Counted from the first letter of the stretch, positions 5,980-15,324 are shown. The stretch is DNA of 39,869 nt from a bacterium BMS3Bbin09 (GCA_002897915.1 BDTS01000083.1:1-39869); one strand, 5' to 3'. The notes: generated by a model not told the origin, from the sequence alone. Made by a program: numbers and translations.

Positions 5980-8697
5980 CTATCGCCCATCGCCTCTTGC
6001 CTCTTGCCCATCTTTTACTATTTTAATCGCACACGCCTTATATTCAGCCGTACCTGCAACCGGATCGAAGACGTCATTGGTCAATACATTGCTGCATGCC
6101 TCATGAAAATGAAAACTCATAAAGCATACCCCGGGAAGCACGCGATCGGTTACCCATACTTTCACCTTCACCTTCCCTCTTCGTGAGACAGCCATCACAT
6201 AATCCCCGTTATTTATATCAAGTCTATCCGCATCCTCATTGTTTATCTCTATCAGTTCCTCAGGAAATTTTTCCTCGAACCCCGCGGACCTCCTGGTCTG
6301 AGTACCTGTATGATAGTGCCAGAGCCTTCTGCCTGTCGTGAGTATGAACGGATACTCATCATCAGGCACCTCGGCAGGGGGCTTCCATTGGGCAGGGCAG
6401 AACTTCGCGCGGCCCATAGGGAACTTGCCGCCGCAGTAAAGATAGGCTGTCCCGGGGTCCTCATCGCCGCAACAGGGCCACTGCAGTCCATCATCTTTGA
6501 TCCTCTCATAAGTAATGCCCTTCATGCTCGGTGTCAGGCCCCGTATCTCATCCCATATATCAACTGGCGAACCATATTCCATCGAACGGCCCATACGCGC
6601 AGAAAGCTCTTTGATTATCCACCAGTCGTCCCTTGCCTCCCCGGGTGGTTCAACTGCCTTTCTTATTCTCTGGACCCGTCTTTCGGTATTCGTGAAGGTA
6701 CCGTCCTTTTCCGCAAAACAGGCGGCAGGCAGCACCACGTCCGCATATTCAGCAGTCTCATTCATGAATATGTCCTGAACTATCAGGAAGCCGAGTTCTT
6801 TCAGCGCCTCGATAGTATGCGTCTGATTAGGTTCGGACATGACAACGTTCTCGCCGATCAGGTAGAGGGCCTTCACGTCACCGTTGAGTATCCCGTCGAA
6901 CATGGCAGGTATCTTTGTGCCGTCCGTATCAGGCAGTCCCTCCATGCCCCATGCCTCTTCGAACTTCTTCCTGACCGCAGGGTCGGATGCCTTCTGATAT
7001 CCGGTATAGACATCAGGCAGGACACCCATGTCGCAGGCCCCCTGGACATTGTTCTGACCTCTTAAGGGGTTTACCCCGGCGCTCTCTACCCCGACGTTAC
7101 CAAGGAGCATCTGGAGGTTCGCGCATGTCTTTACATTGTCCGTGCCGGTTATATGCTCGGTTATCCCGAGTGTATAAAAAAGTCCCGCCTTTTCAGCGGT
7201 GCCAAGCATCAGGGCCAACTCCCTGATCTCGTCCGGTCTCAGGCCGCATATCTCCGCTGCCTTTTCAGGGGTGTATTCCTCTACGGTCCTTTTAAGTTCC
7301 TCAAAGCCCTCAGTGCAGTTCTCTATGAATTCAGTGTCATGATGGCCGTTCTTAATGATCTCGCGCATTACAGCATTCAACAGGGCTATATCAGAGCCGA
7401 CATTGTGCTGGAAATGCCTTGTAGCCCAACGGGTAAGTTCTATCTTCCTCGGGTCAACGACTATAAGCAGGGCACCTTTTTTCACGGCCCGCTTCATACT
7501 ATATGATATTACCGGATGCGCCTCGGTCGTGTTCGATCCTATAACGAATATAACAGGACACCCTTCTATCTCTGATATGGAATTGGTCATGGCCCCTGCG
7601 CCCAGTGTGGCAGCCAGACCGGCCACCGTAGGTGCGTGTCAGGTTCGCGCGCAATGGTCGACATTGTTAGTCCCGATCACGCCGCGCATAAGTTTCATCA
7701 TCAGATAATTATCTTCGTTCGTCGTCCTGGCGCAGCCTATTCCTACGATCGAGTCAGGGCCGTGATCATTTTTGATCTGCGAAAGCTTCTTTGCTGTATA
7801 GTCAAGGGCCTCGTCCCAGCTGACTTCAACGAGTTTTCCGTCCTTTCTGACAAGCGGCGACTTGAGGCGGTCATGAGAATTTACAAAGTCATAACCGAAC
7901 CTACCCTTTATGCACAAGCTGCCGTAGTTCGGCTTCGCAGCCTCGACACCCGTCACCTTCAGTATCTCATTGTCCCTGACATGAAGAAATATCTGGCAGC
8001 CGACACCGCAGTAGGGACAGGTAGTCCTGACTTTTACCGTATCGCGGTTACTCTCTTTCCCAGCCGCTTTCTTCTCAGTCAATGCGCCCGTCGGGCAGAG
8101 CTGCACGCATTCACCGCATATTACGCATGATGAATCGCCCATCGGACTGTCCAGGTCGCAGACAACAGTCATCCTGCTCCCGCGATATCCCATCTCGATC
8201 ACCTCATTTACAACGAGGTCATTACATCCAACTATACATCTATAGCAATGGATACACTTATTCATGTCCCTGATTATCATCGGGCTGGAAGAGTCGGTAA
8301 CGTATCCTTTATCGGACATAGGGAAGCCGGACTTTTCGATCCCGAGCACTTTCGCTACATCCTGCAGCTCGCATTCACCGTCAGCCTCGCAAGTGGGACA
8401 GTCGTGTTTACCGCTCGCGAGATAAAGCTCGACAATCATCTTTCTTGTCTCGATTATTTTCTTGGTGTATGTATGGACGATCATGCCGTCCGCTGCCGCA
8501 AGAGAGCATGAGACCTGGAGTCCGGGCAGTCCTTCTACTGCTACAACGCAGATCCTGCACTTTCCGGCTTTTTTTGTCCTGGGATGGTAACAGAGGGTGG
8601 GTATATAGATCCCGTTCTCACGGGCAACACTTAGCAAAGACTGACCGCTCTTTGCTTGCAGTTCCCTGCCGTCGATGTTTAAGGTTATCTTATTCAA
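5980..8697 (-). CDS. fdhA: Selenocysteine-containing formate dehydrogenase alpha subunit (in-frame UGA)
   Basis: Read as one gene, this encodes 905 residues with UGA codon 353 (bases 7639-7641) as selenocysteine. The context, HCART-Sec-HAPTVAGLA, matches the Sec site of FdhF-type enzymes. Fe-S ligands in order: 2Fe-2S C36, C47, C50, C64; a His-coordinated cluster H98, C100, C103, C109; 4Fe-4S C148/151/154/158 and C191/194/197/201; and the molybdopterin-domain cluster C227, C230, C234, C262. The rest is the molybdenum or tungsten bis-pterin catalytic domain. It interconverts formate and CO2 in the cytoplasm; NuoE/F partners downstream link it to NAD. The start is TTG 8697, 19 bp after the uxs stop, with no clear Shine-Dalgarno. 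Software that treats UGA as stop will split it in two. Confidence 0.93.
7600..7641 (-). promoter_or_regulatory. SECIS element for selenocysteine insertion in fdhA
   Basis: Directly after the UGA, the message can fold GUG-GCC-GGUCU-GGC-U-GCCAC (7626 down to 7607). The apical GGUCU loop on a GCC/GGC stem is the same loop that SelB reads in Escherichia coli fdhF, as I recall it. Position relative to the UGA also fits bacterial SECIS elements. Sec machinery genes are not in the window. Confidence 0.8.
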
Positions 8698-8716
8698 GAG
8701 GGTACAGAGAACAGCA

Positions 8717-9655
8717 TTAATCGAGTTTTAACTTCTTGAAATATTTTATAGTTTCCTTAAGGCCGTCCTCGAGCTCCACCTTCGGTTTCCATTTAAGCTT
8801 CTTTTTCGCCAGTGATATATCCGGCTGGCGCTGCATGGGATCATCCTCGGGCAGGGGCTTACGAATTATTCTGGATCTTGATTTAGTAAGCTTTATCACC
8901 TTTTCGGCAAGTTCAAGTATCGTAAATTCATTCGGGTTCCCGAGGTTCATCGGCCCCGTAACACTATCGGGTGTGTCCATCAGCCTGATAAAGCCTTCTA
9001 TCAAGTCGTCAACATAACAAAAACTCCTTGACTGTTTCCCGTCACCGTATACGGTTATCTGTTTGCCCTGCAGAGCCTGCACAATAAAGTTACTCACTAC
9101 CCTGCCGTCATTCGGGTGCATCTTCGGGCCATAAGTGTTGAATATTCTGGCAACCTTTATATTTAATTTGTGCTGGCGGCGGTAATCAAAGAAAAGTGTC
9201 TCCGCGCAGCGCTTCCCCTCATCGTAGCATGAACGAAACCCCGTTGGATTGACATGTCCCCAATAGGATTCAGGCTGCGGATGTATCTGCGGGTCACCGT
9301 AGACCTCAGAGGTCGATGCCTGAAAGACCTTTGCTTTCAGCCTCTTTGCAAGCCCGAGCACATTAATGGCTCCGTGAACTGACGTCTTGGTAGTCTGTAC
9401 AGGGTCATACTGATAATGGATCGGTGACGCGGGACACGCAAGGTTATATATCTCATCAACCTCTACATAAACAGGAAAACATATATCGTGCCGCATAATC
9501 TCGAAACGCGGGTTTTTGATCAGATCAAGGACGTTCGAACGCTGTCCCGTGTAGAAATTATCAAGACAGAGCACCTCGTTCCCATCGTTAAGCAGTTTCT
9601 CACAAAGATGAGAACCCAGAAAACCGGCACCGCCTGTAACAAGTATTCTCTTCAT
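8717..9655 (-). CDS. UDP-glucuronate decarboxylase (UDP-xylose synthase), extended SDR family
   Basis: The 312-residue protein has the Rossmann motif [10 protein letters not shown] (residues 8-17), the NAD-binding aspartate region LDNFYTG, a catalytic Ser/Thr region [10 protein letters not shown] and the YxxxK pair in [33 protein letters not shown] and [19 protein letters not shown] are characteristic of UDP-glucuronate decarboxylases, which make UDP-xylose for surface polysaccharides. Cytoplasmic, homodimeric. A strong Shine-Dalgarno (GGGAGGA) precedes ATG 9655. It is the first gene of the minus-strand run leading into fdhA, an odd functional pairing that may only reflect shared transcription. 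Confidence 0.93.
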   Translation of the reverse strand: MKRILVTGGAGFLGSHLCEKLLNDGNEVLCLDNFYTGQRSNVLDLIKNPRFEIMRHDICFPVYVEVDEIYNLACPASPIHYQYDPVQTTKTSVHGAINVLGLAKRLKAKVFQASTSEVYGDPQIHPQPESYWGHVNPTGFRSCYDEGKRCAETLFFDYRRQHKLNIKVARIFNTYGPKMHPNDGRVVSNFIVQALQGKQITVYGDGKQSRSFCYVDDLIEGFIRLMDTPDSVTGPMNLGNPNEFTILELAEKVIKLTKSRSRIIRKPLPEDDPMQRQPDISLAKKKLKWKPKVELEDGLKETIKYFKKLKLD

Positions 9656-9820
9656 ACATTATCCTCCCTCAAGTCCCTGTGCGAAGTCCCCGCGTTTTCG
9701 TTTTCCAAAGAGAAACGGCGGGGATCATTCTATAATTTAATATTCCGCAAGTCATATATTTTAACATACTTGTATTATTATGATATAACGGCCTGTTATC
9801 CAATCGATCCACGCTCGATA

Positions 9821-9849
9821 TTGACCTATTTTATGGATTGAGGTAAGAT
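9821..9849 (+). promoter_or_regulatory. Promoter of the tRNA pair
   Basis: TTGACC at 9821-9826 and TAAGAT at 9844-9849 are 17 bp apart. They lie 27 bp ahead of the first tRNA, suiting a short 5' leader. The remaining sequence between 9656 and 9820 holds only a GC-rich hairpin (TCCCCGC...GCGGGGA, near 9688-9726). Confidence 0.6.
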
Positions 9850-9875
9850 ATCAAGTTGCATAAATCGTTGGATTT

Positions 9876-9950
9876 AGGGGTGTAGCCAAGCGGTAAGGCA
9901 CCTGATTCTGGTTCAGGCATTCGGGGGTTCAAATCCTCCCACCCCTGCCA
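9876..9950 (+). tRNA. tRNA-Gln (anticodon CTG)
   Basis: The 75-base gene folds as a cloverleaf. The acceptor stem is AGGGGTG/CACCCCT, the D arm contains AGCCAAGCGGTAAGGCAC, the anticodon stem-loop is CCTGA-TTCTGGT-TCAGG with CTG at the anticodon, and the T arm contains GGTTCAAATCC. The 3' CCA is encoded. Confidence 0.95.
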
Positions 9951-9967
9951 ATTTTATTAGATATAAT

Positions 9968-10043
9968 GGTCCCATCGTCTAGTGGCCTAGGACGCTGGCC
10001 TCTCACGCCGGAAACACGGGTTCGAGTCCCGTTGGGATCACCA
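9968..10043 (+). tRNA. tRNA-Glu (anticodon CTC)
   Basis: The 76-base gene has acceptor stem GGTCCCA/TGGGATC, the CGTCTAGTGGCCTAGGAC D arm typical of tRNA-Glu, anticodon loop CTCTCAC (anticodon CTC), T arm GGGTTCGAGTCCC and an encoded CCA. It lies 17 bp after tRNA-Gln and is probably cotranscribed. A short hairpin (AACATTCC-GCA-GGAATGTT) follows at 10044-10062. Confidence 0.95.
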
Positions 10044-10166
10044 AACATTCCGCAGGAATGTTTGATAACACAGATTGAAAGAATTTGATTCCACAGATAA
10101 AAGATGCAGAAACATAGAAACTGAAGGAAGTATCTGTGTAATCGTCTTACTGAATCTGTGCAATCA

Positions 10167-10185
10167 AGTATAATGAAATTATACT
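10167..10185 (+). promoter_or_regulatory. Perfect inverted repeat over the leuB -10 box
   Basis: AGTATAAT-GAA-ATTATACT is a perfect 8-bp inverted repeat containing a consensus TATAAT (10169-10174). It ends directly against the AGGAG ribosome-binding site (10186-10190) of leuB. A weak -35 (TTACTG, 10147-10152) is 16 bp upstream. It could be an operator, or a hairpin next to the start if transcription begins further upstream. Confidence 0.45.
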
Positions 10186-10196
10186 AGGAGAATAAC

Positions 10197-11312
10197 ATGT
10201 CCAGGACATACAACATCGCAGTATTACCCGGAGACGGTACCGGGCCCGAGGTCGTTGCTGAAGGCATAAAGGTACTCCAGACCGCGGCTGACACGGCAGG
10301 GTTCAAGATAAAACTCACCACCTTTGACTTCGGCGGTGAACGCTATCTCAAGACAGGCGAGACACTCCCCGATGGTGCGGCAGATGAACTGAAGAAGTTC
10401 GACGCCATCTTTCTCGGAGCTATCGGACACCCTGATGTAAAACCAGGGATACTCGAAAAAGAGATACTTCTGGCGCTCCGGTTCGAGCTTGACCAGTATA
10501 TTAATTTCAGGCCGGTAAAGCTTTACCCGGGCATAGAGTGCCCTATTAAGGACAAAGGCCCTGGTGATATAGATTTCCTCGTTATAAGAGAGAACACCGA
10601 GGGCGTATACGCGGGATCTGGAGGGTTCCTTAAAAAAGGCACTCCTGATGAGATCGCTGTACAGGACTCGATCAATACAAGAAAAGGCGTGGAACGGTGC
10701 ATCCGCTTCGCTTTTGATGCATGCACGAAACGCAACAGCAAAGCGCCATGGAAGGGACTCACAGATGATGAGAAGGCCGCGGGCAAGATCGGAAAACTCA
10801 CACTGTGCGGTAAGACGAATGTGCTCACATTTGCCTTCGACCTCTGGGAAAGGGCCTTCCGTGAAGTCGCAACCGAGTACCCGAACATAGTTGCTGACTA
10901 CGCGCATGTTGACGCTATAACAATGTGGTTCGTTAAGAACCCCGAATGGTTCGATGTCATAGTAACTGACAATATGTTCGGCGATATAATCACAGACCTC
11001 GGGGCAATGATCCAGGGCGGTATGGGTATAGCCGCTGGCGGCAACTTAAACCCCGAAGGCGTCTCCATGTTCGAACCAATTGGCGGCTCAGCTCCCAAGT
11101 ACAAGGGTCTGAACAAGATCAATCCGCTCGCTGCGATCTGCGCGGCAGGTATCATGCTCGAGTACCTCGGAGAAGAGGAATCTGGAAAGAAAATAGAATC
11201 GGCCGTAATGAAAGTCACCGCCGATCATTTAAAGAGCCTTGCAGCCGGACGTATGGGAATGACCACGACAGAGGTCGGCGATCTGGTTGCAAAATACGTC
11301 AAAGAATCATAG
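10197..11312 (+). CDS. leuB: 3-isopropylmalate dehydrogenase
   Basis: The 371-residue protein belongs to the isocitrate/isopropylmalate dehydrogenase family. Motifs include the N-terminal [11 protein letters not shown], the substrate loop [10 protein letters not shown], the metal-binding [20 protein letters not shown] and [18 protein letters not shown] near the cofactor. It oxidatively decarboxylates 3-isopropylmalate in leucine synthesis, in the cytoplasm, with a divalent metal. The pairing with asd 8 bp downstream supports amino-acid biosynthesis. An isocitrate or homoisocitrate role cannot be excluded from sequence alone, since the family changes substrate easily. The start has AGGAG upstream. 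Confidence 0.85.
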   Translation: MSRTYNIAVLPGDGTGPEVVAEGIKVLQTAADTAGFKIKLTTFDFGGERYLKTGETLPDGAADELKKFDAIFLGAIGHPDVKPGILEKEILLALRFELDQYINFRPVKLYPGIECPIKDKGPGDIDFLVIRENTEGVYAGSGGFLKKGTPDEIAVQDSINTRKGVERCIRFAFDACTKRNSKAPWKGLTDDEKAAGKIGKLTLCGKTNVLTFAFDLWERAFREVATEYPNIVADYAHVDAITMWFVKNPEWFDVIVTDNMFGDIITDLGAMIQGGMGIAAGGNLNPEGVSMFEPIGGSAPKYKGLNKINPLAAICAAGIMLEYLGEEESGKKIESAVMKVTADHLKSLAAGRMGMTTTEVGDLVAKYVKES

Positions 11313-11320
11313 GATAGACC

Positions 11321-12343
11321 ATGTTGAAGAAGAAAGATAAATATGTAGTTGCCGTAGTCGGCGCCACAGGCGCTGTCGGCAATGAGATGATAGCTGTGCT
11401 CGAAGAGAGGAACTTCCCTGTCGGGCAATTAAGACTCTTCGCTTCCGAGCGTTCGGAGGGAAAGACACTTGAATACAACGGCAAACCAGTTGTTGTTGAG
11501 TTGCTCACGGACAAAGTTTTTGACGGCATAGACATCGCACTCTTCTCCGCTGGCGGAGACAGGAGCAAAGAGTTCGCGCCCGCAGCCGCCAAGGCCGGCT
11601 GTATTGTAATCGATAACTCGAGCGCCTGGAGAATGGATCCAGAAGTGCCTCTCGTCGTACCCGAGGTAAACCCGGACGACGTTGAGTGGAACAAGGGCAT
11701 AATCGCGAACCCAAACTGCTCAACGATACAGATGGTAGTTGCCTTAAAACCGATCCACGACGCAGCGAAAATAAAGAGGGTCATTGTAACAACCTTCCAG
11801 TCAGTATCTGGCACAGGCAAAAAGGCGATGGACGAACTCCTTGATCAGACAAAAGACATTCTTAATTTCGCGGATATCAAGTCAACGGTCTACCCGCACC
11901 AGATCGCTTTCAACTGCATCCCGCAAATTGACGTCTTTCAGGAAGACGGCTACACAAAGGAAGAGGTAAAGATGGTCAATGAAACCAAAAAGATCATGGG
12001 CGATGATTCTATCAAGGTTACTGCTACGACTGTTCGGGTTCCGGTATTCAGAGGGCATTCGGAATCTATCAATATAGAGACAGAGAAGAAGCTCAGCGCG
12101 AACGATGCGAGGGCGGTCCTCTCAACAGCACCCGGGGTGCTCGTATATGACGCTCCCGAAAAGAACATCTATCCTATGCAGACGGTCTGTGCCAATAGGG
12201 ACGAGGTATATGTCGGCAGGATAAGGGAAGACAACACGGTCGAGAATGGTCTGAACATCTGGATAGCAGCTGACAATCTCAGAAAAGGCGCCGCGCTCAA
12301 TGCCGTACAGATAGCAGAAGTTTTAGTTAAGAAAGCTAAATAA
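11321..12343 (+). CDS. asd: Aspartate-semialdehyde dehydrogenase
   Basis: This 340-residue enzyme reduces aspartyl phosphate to aspartate semialdehyde, the branch point to lysine, threonine, methionine and diaminopimelate. It has the NADP-binding GATGAVG at 14-20, SAGGDRSKEFAP, the active site NPNCST with the catalytic Cys133, and the substrate region VPVFRGHSESINIET. Length and motif order fit bacterial Asd exactly. It begins 8 bp after leuB and is surely cotranscribed. Confidence 0.96.
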   Translation: MLKKKDKYVVAVVGATGAVGNEMIAVLEERNFPVGQLRLFASERSEGKTLEYNGKPVVVELLTDKVFDGIDIALFSAGGDRSKEFAPAAAKAGCIVIDNSSAWRMDPEVPLVVPEVNPDDVEWNKGIIANPNCSTIQMVVALKPIHDAAKIKRVIVTTFQSVSGTGKKAMDELLDQTKDILNFADIKSTVYPHQIAFNCIPQIDVFQEDGYTKEEVKMVNETKKIMGDDSIKVTATTVRVPVFRGHSESINIETEKKLSANDARAVLSTAPGVLVYDAPEKNIYPMQTVCANRDEVYVGRIREDNTVENGLNIWIAADNLRKGAALNAVQIAEVLVKKAK

Positions 12344-12351
12344 TATATATA

Positions 12352-12379
12352 GTAAGGGCACGGCATGCCGTGCCCCTAC
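12352..12379. repeat. 28-bp REP-like palindrome
   Basis: A near-perfect palindrome around CATG, with arms GTAAGGGCACGGC and GCCGTGCCCCTAC, lies between asd and mtaD. The same sequence, fully symmetric, recurs at 33573-33600, and a variant at 13719-13750. Confidence 0.8.
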
Positions 12380-12398
12380 GAAACGCACCGGAAGACAA

Positions 12399-13715
12399 AT
12401 GGAAACCGTCGATTGCATCATAAGGGCAGAATATCTTCTCACGATGGAGGGCGACCTCTCTGTTATCAACGATGGCGCGATAGCGATTAGCAGTGACACC
12501 ATACAGGACGTCGGGACTTTCGCTGAGATCACGAAAAAGTATTCTTCCGAAAAAGTTCTCTGCGGTAAAAATAAAGTCGTTTTCCCCGGTCTGATAAACA
12601 CACATTCACACGCCGCAATGGTATATTTCAGGGGACTCGCAGACGACATCCCCCTGCAGGAATGGTTAGAAAAGCATATCTGGCCCGCTGAGGGTAAATG
12701 GATGTCAGCCGAATTCGTTGACGACGCAGTCGGGCTCGCATGCCTCGAGATGCTCAAATCAGGCGTCACTACCTATACGGACCAATATTTCTTTCAGTCG
12801 ATCGCTGCCAAAAAGGTAACGAAGATCGGAATGAGGGGCGTGCTCGGCGCAGGAGTTATCGACTTTCCGTTCACTGGCTACGCCTCTTCTGTAGAAGATT
12901 ATTTCACGAATGCCGAGAACCTTATCAATGAGTACAAAGACGATGAACTGATCACGCCATGCATAGCACCGCACGCGACATATACATGCAGCCCCGAGAA
13001 CTACCGGAGGGCGAACGAAATATCCGCAAAATATAATGTACCGATCCATACGCACGTTGCCGAGACACAGTTCGAGATATCACAGATAAAGGACCGTTAC
13101 GGCAAAACACCGGTGGAGCATCTTGATGCAATAGGCTTATTGACAGAGCGCTTCATCGCTGTCCATTGTGTTTGGCTCACTGATAAGGATATTGAGATCC
13201 TTGCTGAAAGAAAGGTCGGTGTCTCGCACTGCATCGAAAGCAACTTGAAGCTCGCGTCAGGCATCGCGCCAGTCCCGAAGCTACTTAATGCCGGAGTCAA
13301 GGTCGCGTTCGGAACCGACGGGGCCGCGAGCAACAATGACTTGAGCATCCTTGGTGAGATGTCCACGGCTGCGAAGGTACACAAGGCGATCTCAGGTGAC
13401 CCAACCGTACTCGACAGCAAGACAGCACTCCTTATGGCGACAAAGAACGGCGCTGACATAATCGGGCTCGGCGACAAGGTCGGTTCGATCAAGGCAGGCA
13501 AGAAGGCAGACATCGTTATCGCGAACCTCAACAAGCCTCACCTTTCCCCCATCTACGACATCTACTCCCACATTACCTACAGCATGAGACCCTCTGATAT
13601 TGAAACCGTCCTCGTTAACGGCAAGGTAGTAGTCGATAACAGGACGTTAACTACGATGGATGAAGCGGAGATCCTGGGTAAGGCCAGGGAGTGGCAAGCT
13701 AAGATCAAAGAATAA
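12399..13715 (+). CDS. mtaD: 5-methylthioadenosine/S-adenosylhomocysteine deaminase (amidohydrolase)
   Basis: The 438-residue cytoplasmic protein is an amidohydrolase of the MtaD/TrzN group. It shows the metal-binding NTHSHAAM (H69 and H71), AGLADD-like GLADDIPLQEWL, PHATYTCS, HTHVAETQFE with its metal His, HCIESNLKLASG and GTDGAASNN. These enzymes deaminate S-adenosylhomocysteine and methylthioadenosine, salvaging by-products of methylation and polyamine synthesis. The usual HCPxSN reads HCIESN here, a small difference. It follows asd after a palindromic repeat and is probably in the same transcript. Confidence 0.88.
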   Translation: METVDCIIRAEYLLTMEGDLSVINDGAIAISSDTIQDVGTFAEITKKYSSEKVLCGKNKVVFPGLINTHSHAAMVYFRGLADDIPLQEWLEKHIWPAEGKWMSAEFVDDAVGLACLEMLKSGVTTYTDQYFFQSIAAKKVTKIGMRGVLGAGVIDFPFTGYASSVEDYFTNAENLINEYKDDELITPCIAPHATYTCSPENYRRANEISAKYNVPIHTHVAETQFEISQIKDRYGKTPVEHLDAIGLLTERFIAVHCVWLTDKDIEILAERKVGVSHCIESNLKLASGIAPVPKLLNAGVKVAFGTDGAASNNDLSILGEMSTAAKVHKAISGDPTVLDSKTALLMATKNGADIIGLGDKVGSIKAGKKADIVIANLNKPHLSPIYDIYSHITYSMRPSDIETVLVNGKVVVDNRTLTTMDEAEILGKAREWQAKIKE

Positions 13716-13718
13716 ATC

Positions 13719-13750
13719 GTAGGGGCGTTGCTTGGGTGCAACGCCTGTAC
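13719..13750. repeat. REP-like palindrome, variant
   Basis: Arms GGCGTTGC and GCAACGCC flank a short loop, with GTAGG and CTGTAC outside. It lies just past the mtaD stop and may act as a transcription end for it. The outer GTAGGGGC matches the other palindromes at 12352 and 33573. Confidence 0.6.
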
Positions 13751-13767
13751 ATGCGTCCTCATAATCC

Positions 13768-13854
13768 TTATTTTTTTTCCTTTTTCTTGTCTTTTTTTGT
13801 TTTTTTCTGTTTATCAGCTTTTGCCTTATCCTTCTTACCGCCTTTATCTCCCAT
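13768..13854 (-). CDS. Small Lys-rich protein, 28 residues
   Basis: A short ORF starts at ATG 13854 behind an excellent Shine-Dalgarno (AAAGGAGGAGAT) and encodes MGDKGGKKDKAKADKQKK followed by a Lys/Asp/Glu tail ending KKEKK. About half of the residues are lysine. I recall similar MGDKGGKK-starting peptides in other genomes of this type, but no function. It could bind nucleic acid or ribosomes by charge. The ribosome-binding site and the tidy start argue that it is translated. Confidence 0.65.
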   Translation of the reverse strand: MGDKGGKKDKAKADKQKKTKKDKKKEKK

Positions 13855-13943
13855 ATCTCCTCCTTTTCCTTTTCAAGGAAATTGAAATTATTGAATACAT
13901 TATAACCATCCCTGACATAAAGATAAAGAATATTGTTGGGGCG

Positions 13944-14627
13944 TTAACGAACCGGCCTTTTAATGTTCTGATAATGCCTCTGGGAATTATTGCAAATTTC
14001 ACACGGACCCTGCGGCGCCTCTAAAAGCGTGGAACCGCATACATCACAGACATGAAAATCCAGTTCCATTCCCTCGATCTCTTTTGCCACAAGGCTAAAA
14101 AAGTATCTTGAATATTTATGCATATCGTTGATCGCCACAATATGCTGCTGATGCGATCTCAAGGAGTACATACAGCTGATCACTGCCTGATCGTACGACT
14201 CAATCTTTAACCTCTTGATAAACTCGGGATAGATGTCATTTATCTTTCTTAGCTCATTTTTCGAAGCAATCTGTACATTCTTTTTTGTATCGAGGATGAC
14301 CGTTCTGATCTCAGAGTTTCCAGTCTCCGTGCCGAGACTCGCAAGTATTCTTTTATAGTTTTCAGCATGTACCTTTTCTGATATTTAAAATGCCCTGAAA
14401 AAATAGGCAAGATTGGGGTAATCTTCCTCGATAGCCTTCAGGCAATAGCCATTATAATGTTCGTGTGCAGTAAGCTCCGCAATATAGGCTTCTTTAAGTA
14501 TCTCAGCGGTAACAGGGTAACCACCCAAAATGGATTTTTGATCAGAGGCGAATATCTTTGACATAGGATACCCCGCTGCTATCAAGGTGCAGATGCCGAT
14601 AACTTCCCGCCTGGTAAAATGCCCCAT
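13944..14627 (-). pseudogene. Rubrerythrin-like protein with an in-frame ochre stop
   Basis: The reading frame from ATG 14627 to 13944 is continuous except for one TAA at 14385-14387. Upstream is an export-like start (MGHFTRREVIGICTLIAAGY) and the first di-iron helix (LKEAYIAELTAHEHYNGY). Directly after the stop the same frame continues ISEKVHAENYKRIL, the second iron-binding motif, and ends with a rubredoxin-like CDVCGSTLLEAPQGPCEIC. Rubrerythrins detoxify peroxide in anaerobes. TAA is not a recoded codon, and no good internal start exists before ATG 14183, so the gene looks inactivated by a single recent mutation, or there is a sequencing error. Confidence 0.75.
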
Positions 14628-14710
14628 AAAGGAATTATATACATTTTGGCTTTACATAAATAGTGCAAAACGCACTAGATCACATGAGGGGTAAAAAATT
14701 AAATCAGGTA

Positions 14711-14929
14711 TTAATCTTTTTGTTCCTGGGTGGTACTCTCGGATGATTCAGGTTGAGTGGTGCTCTCAGATGATTCCGTTTCGGGATCCACTGACTCTGC
14801 TTCTTCAGAACCTTCTAAAGGATTTTGAGTGCTCTTTAGACGTTTCTGTAATTTATCTTCCTGTTTTTTCTGTCGTTTCAGTTCTTTTTTCCGCTTATTA
14901 CTGCTGTACATACCGGCACGTTTTGCCAT
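14711..14929 (-). CDS. Small basic-acidic low-complexity protein
   Basis: The 72-residue protein begins MAKRAGMYSSNKRKKELKRQ and has a Lys/Arg/Gln-rich N-terminal half likely to form a charged helix. The C-terminal half is Ser/Glu/Thr-rich, with the segment TTQPESSES and its near-repeat. A clear GGAGGCAAC lies upstream of ATG 14929. I know similar short basic proteins from Desulfobacterota and Nitrospirota but no function. The acidic tail could be disordered. It is separated from the csp gene by that gene's terminator. Confidence 0.6.
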   Translation of the reverse strand: MAKRAGMYSSNKRKKELKRQKKQEDKLQKRLKSTQNPLEGSEEAESVDPETESSESTTQPESSESTTQEQKD

Positions 14930-14954
14930 AGTTGCCTCCTGGCTGACTTTTTAC

Positions 14955-14986
14955 AAAAAAGGGCCTCTTCATTAAAGAAGAGGCCC
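14955..14986 (-). terminator. Rho-independent terminator of csp
   Basis: The ten-base stem GGGCCTCTTC/GAAGAGGCCC (14961-14986, 6-base loop) is followed on the minus strand by six T residues. It lies 17 bp past the csp stop codon. Confidence 0.92.
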
Positions 14987-15002
14987 ACATTTTGTTAGCT
15001 AA

Positions 15003-15203
15003 TTAAAGCTTAACAACATTGATCGCTCTGGGGCCTTTTTCGCCAGCCTCAAGATCAAAGCTTACAGCATCACCTTCAGCGAGACTCTTAAAGCCGTCAC
15101 CCTGAATTGTGGTGTGATGAACAAATGCGTCTGTTCCATCTTCACATGAAATGAAGCCAAAGCCTTTGCTGTCATTAAACCATTTTACAGTTCCCTGATT
15201 CAT
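15003..15203 (-). CDS. Cold-shock domain protein (CspA family)
   Basis: The 66-residue protein is a single OB-fold cold-shock domain binding single-stranded RNA and DNA. The RNP1 motif KGFGFI (about 13-18) and RNP2 DAFVHHTTI (25-33) are intact, as is the start [15 protein letters not shown]. Such proteins melt RNA structure and can act as antiterminators. AAAAGGAGG precedes ATG 15203. Its likely promoter is at 15325-15353, giving a leader of roughly 115 bases that contains a terminator-like hairpin (15254-15288), so its own product or temperature may regulate it. A strong terminator closes the unit. Confidence 0.97.
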   Translation of the reverse strand: MNQGTVKWFNDSKGFGFISCEDGTDAFVHHTTIQGDGFKSLAEGDAVSFDLEAGEKGPRAINVVKL

Positions 15204-15253
15204 AGTTATATTCCTCCTTTTCTTAGTATTGAAATCTCAGAAGGTCGGGGATC

Positions 15254-15288
15254 AAAAAAAAATCCGCAAAGATCAAAAATCCTTGCGG
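15254..15288 (-). promoter_or_regulatory. Terminator-like hairpin in the csp 5' leader (possible attenuator)
   Basis: On the minus strand CCGCAAGGAT-TTTTG-ATCTTTGCGG forms a ten-base stem followed by A and nine T residues, a complete intrinsic terminator by sequence. It lies between a strong promoter (15325-15353) and the csp start, so transcripts must read through it to express csp. It may also end rhodanese transcripts from upstream. Confidence 0.7.
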
Positions 15289-15324
15289 TCTCGTCAACGA
15301 CAAAAACTTCTAAAATCTAAAAAG

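Noticed and set aside
6310-7065. 251-codon ORF on the plus strand
   Set aside because: It is an antisense shadow of fdhA with no ribosome-binding site and no recognisable family.
4242-8697. Respiratory complex I genes
   Set aside because: Only NuoE- and NuoF-like subunits occur, with a Sec-containing formate dehydrogenase; membrane subunits are absent.
14385-14387. Recoded stop codon in the rubrerythrin gene
   Set aside because: The codon is TAA, for which no recoding signal or mechanism is expected here.
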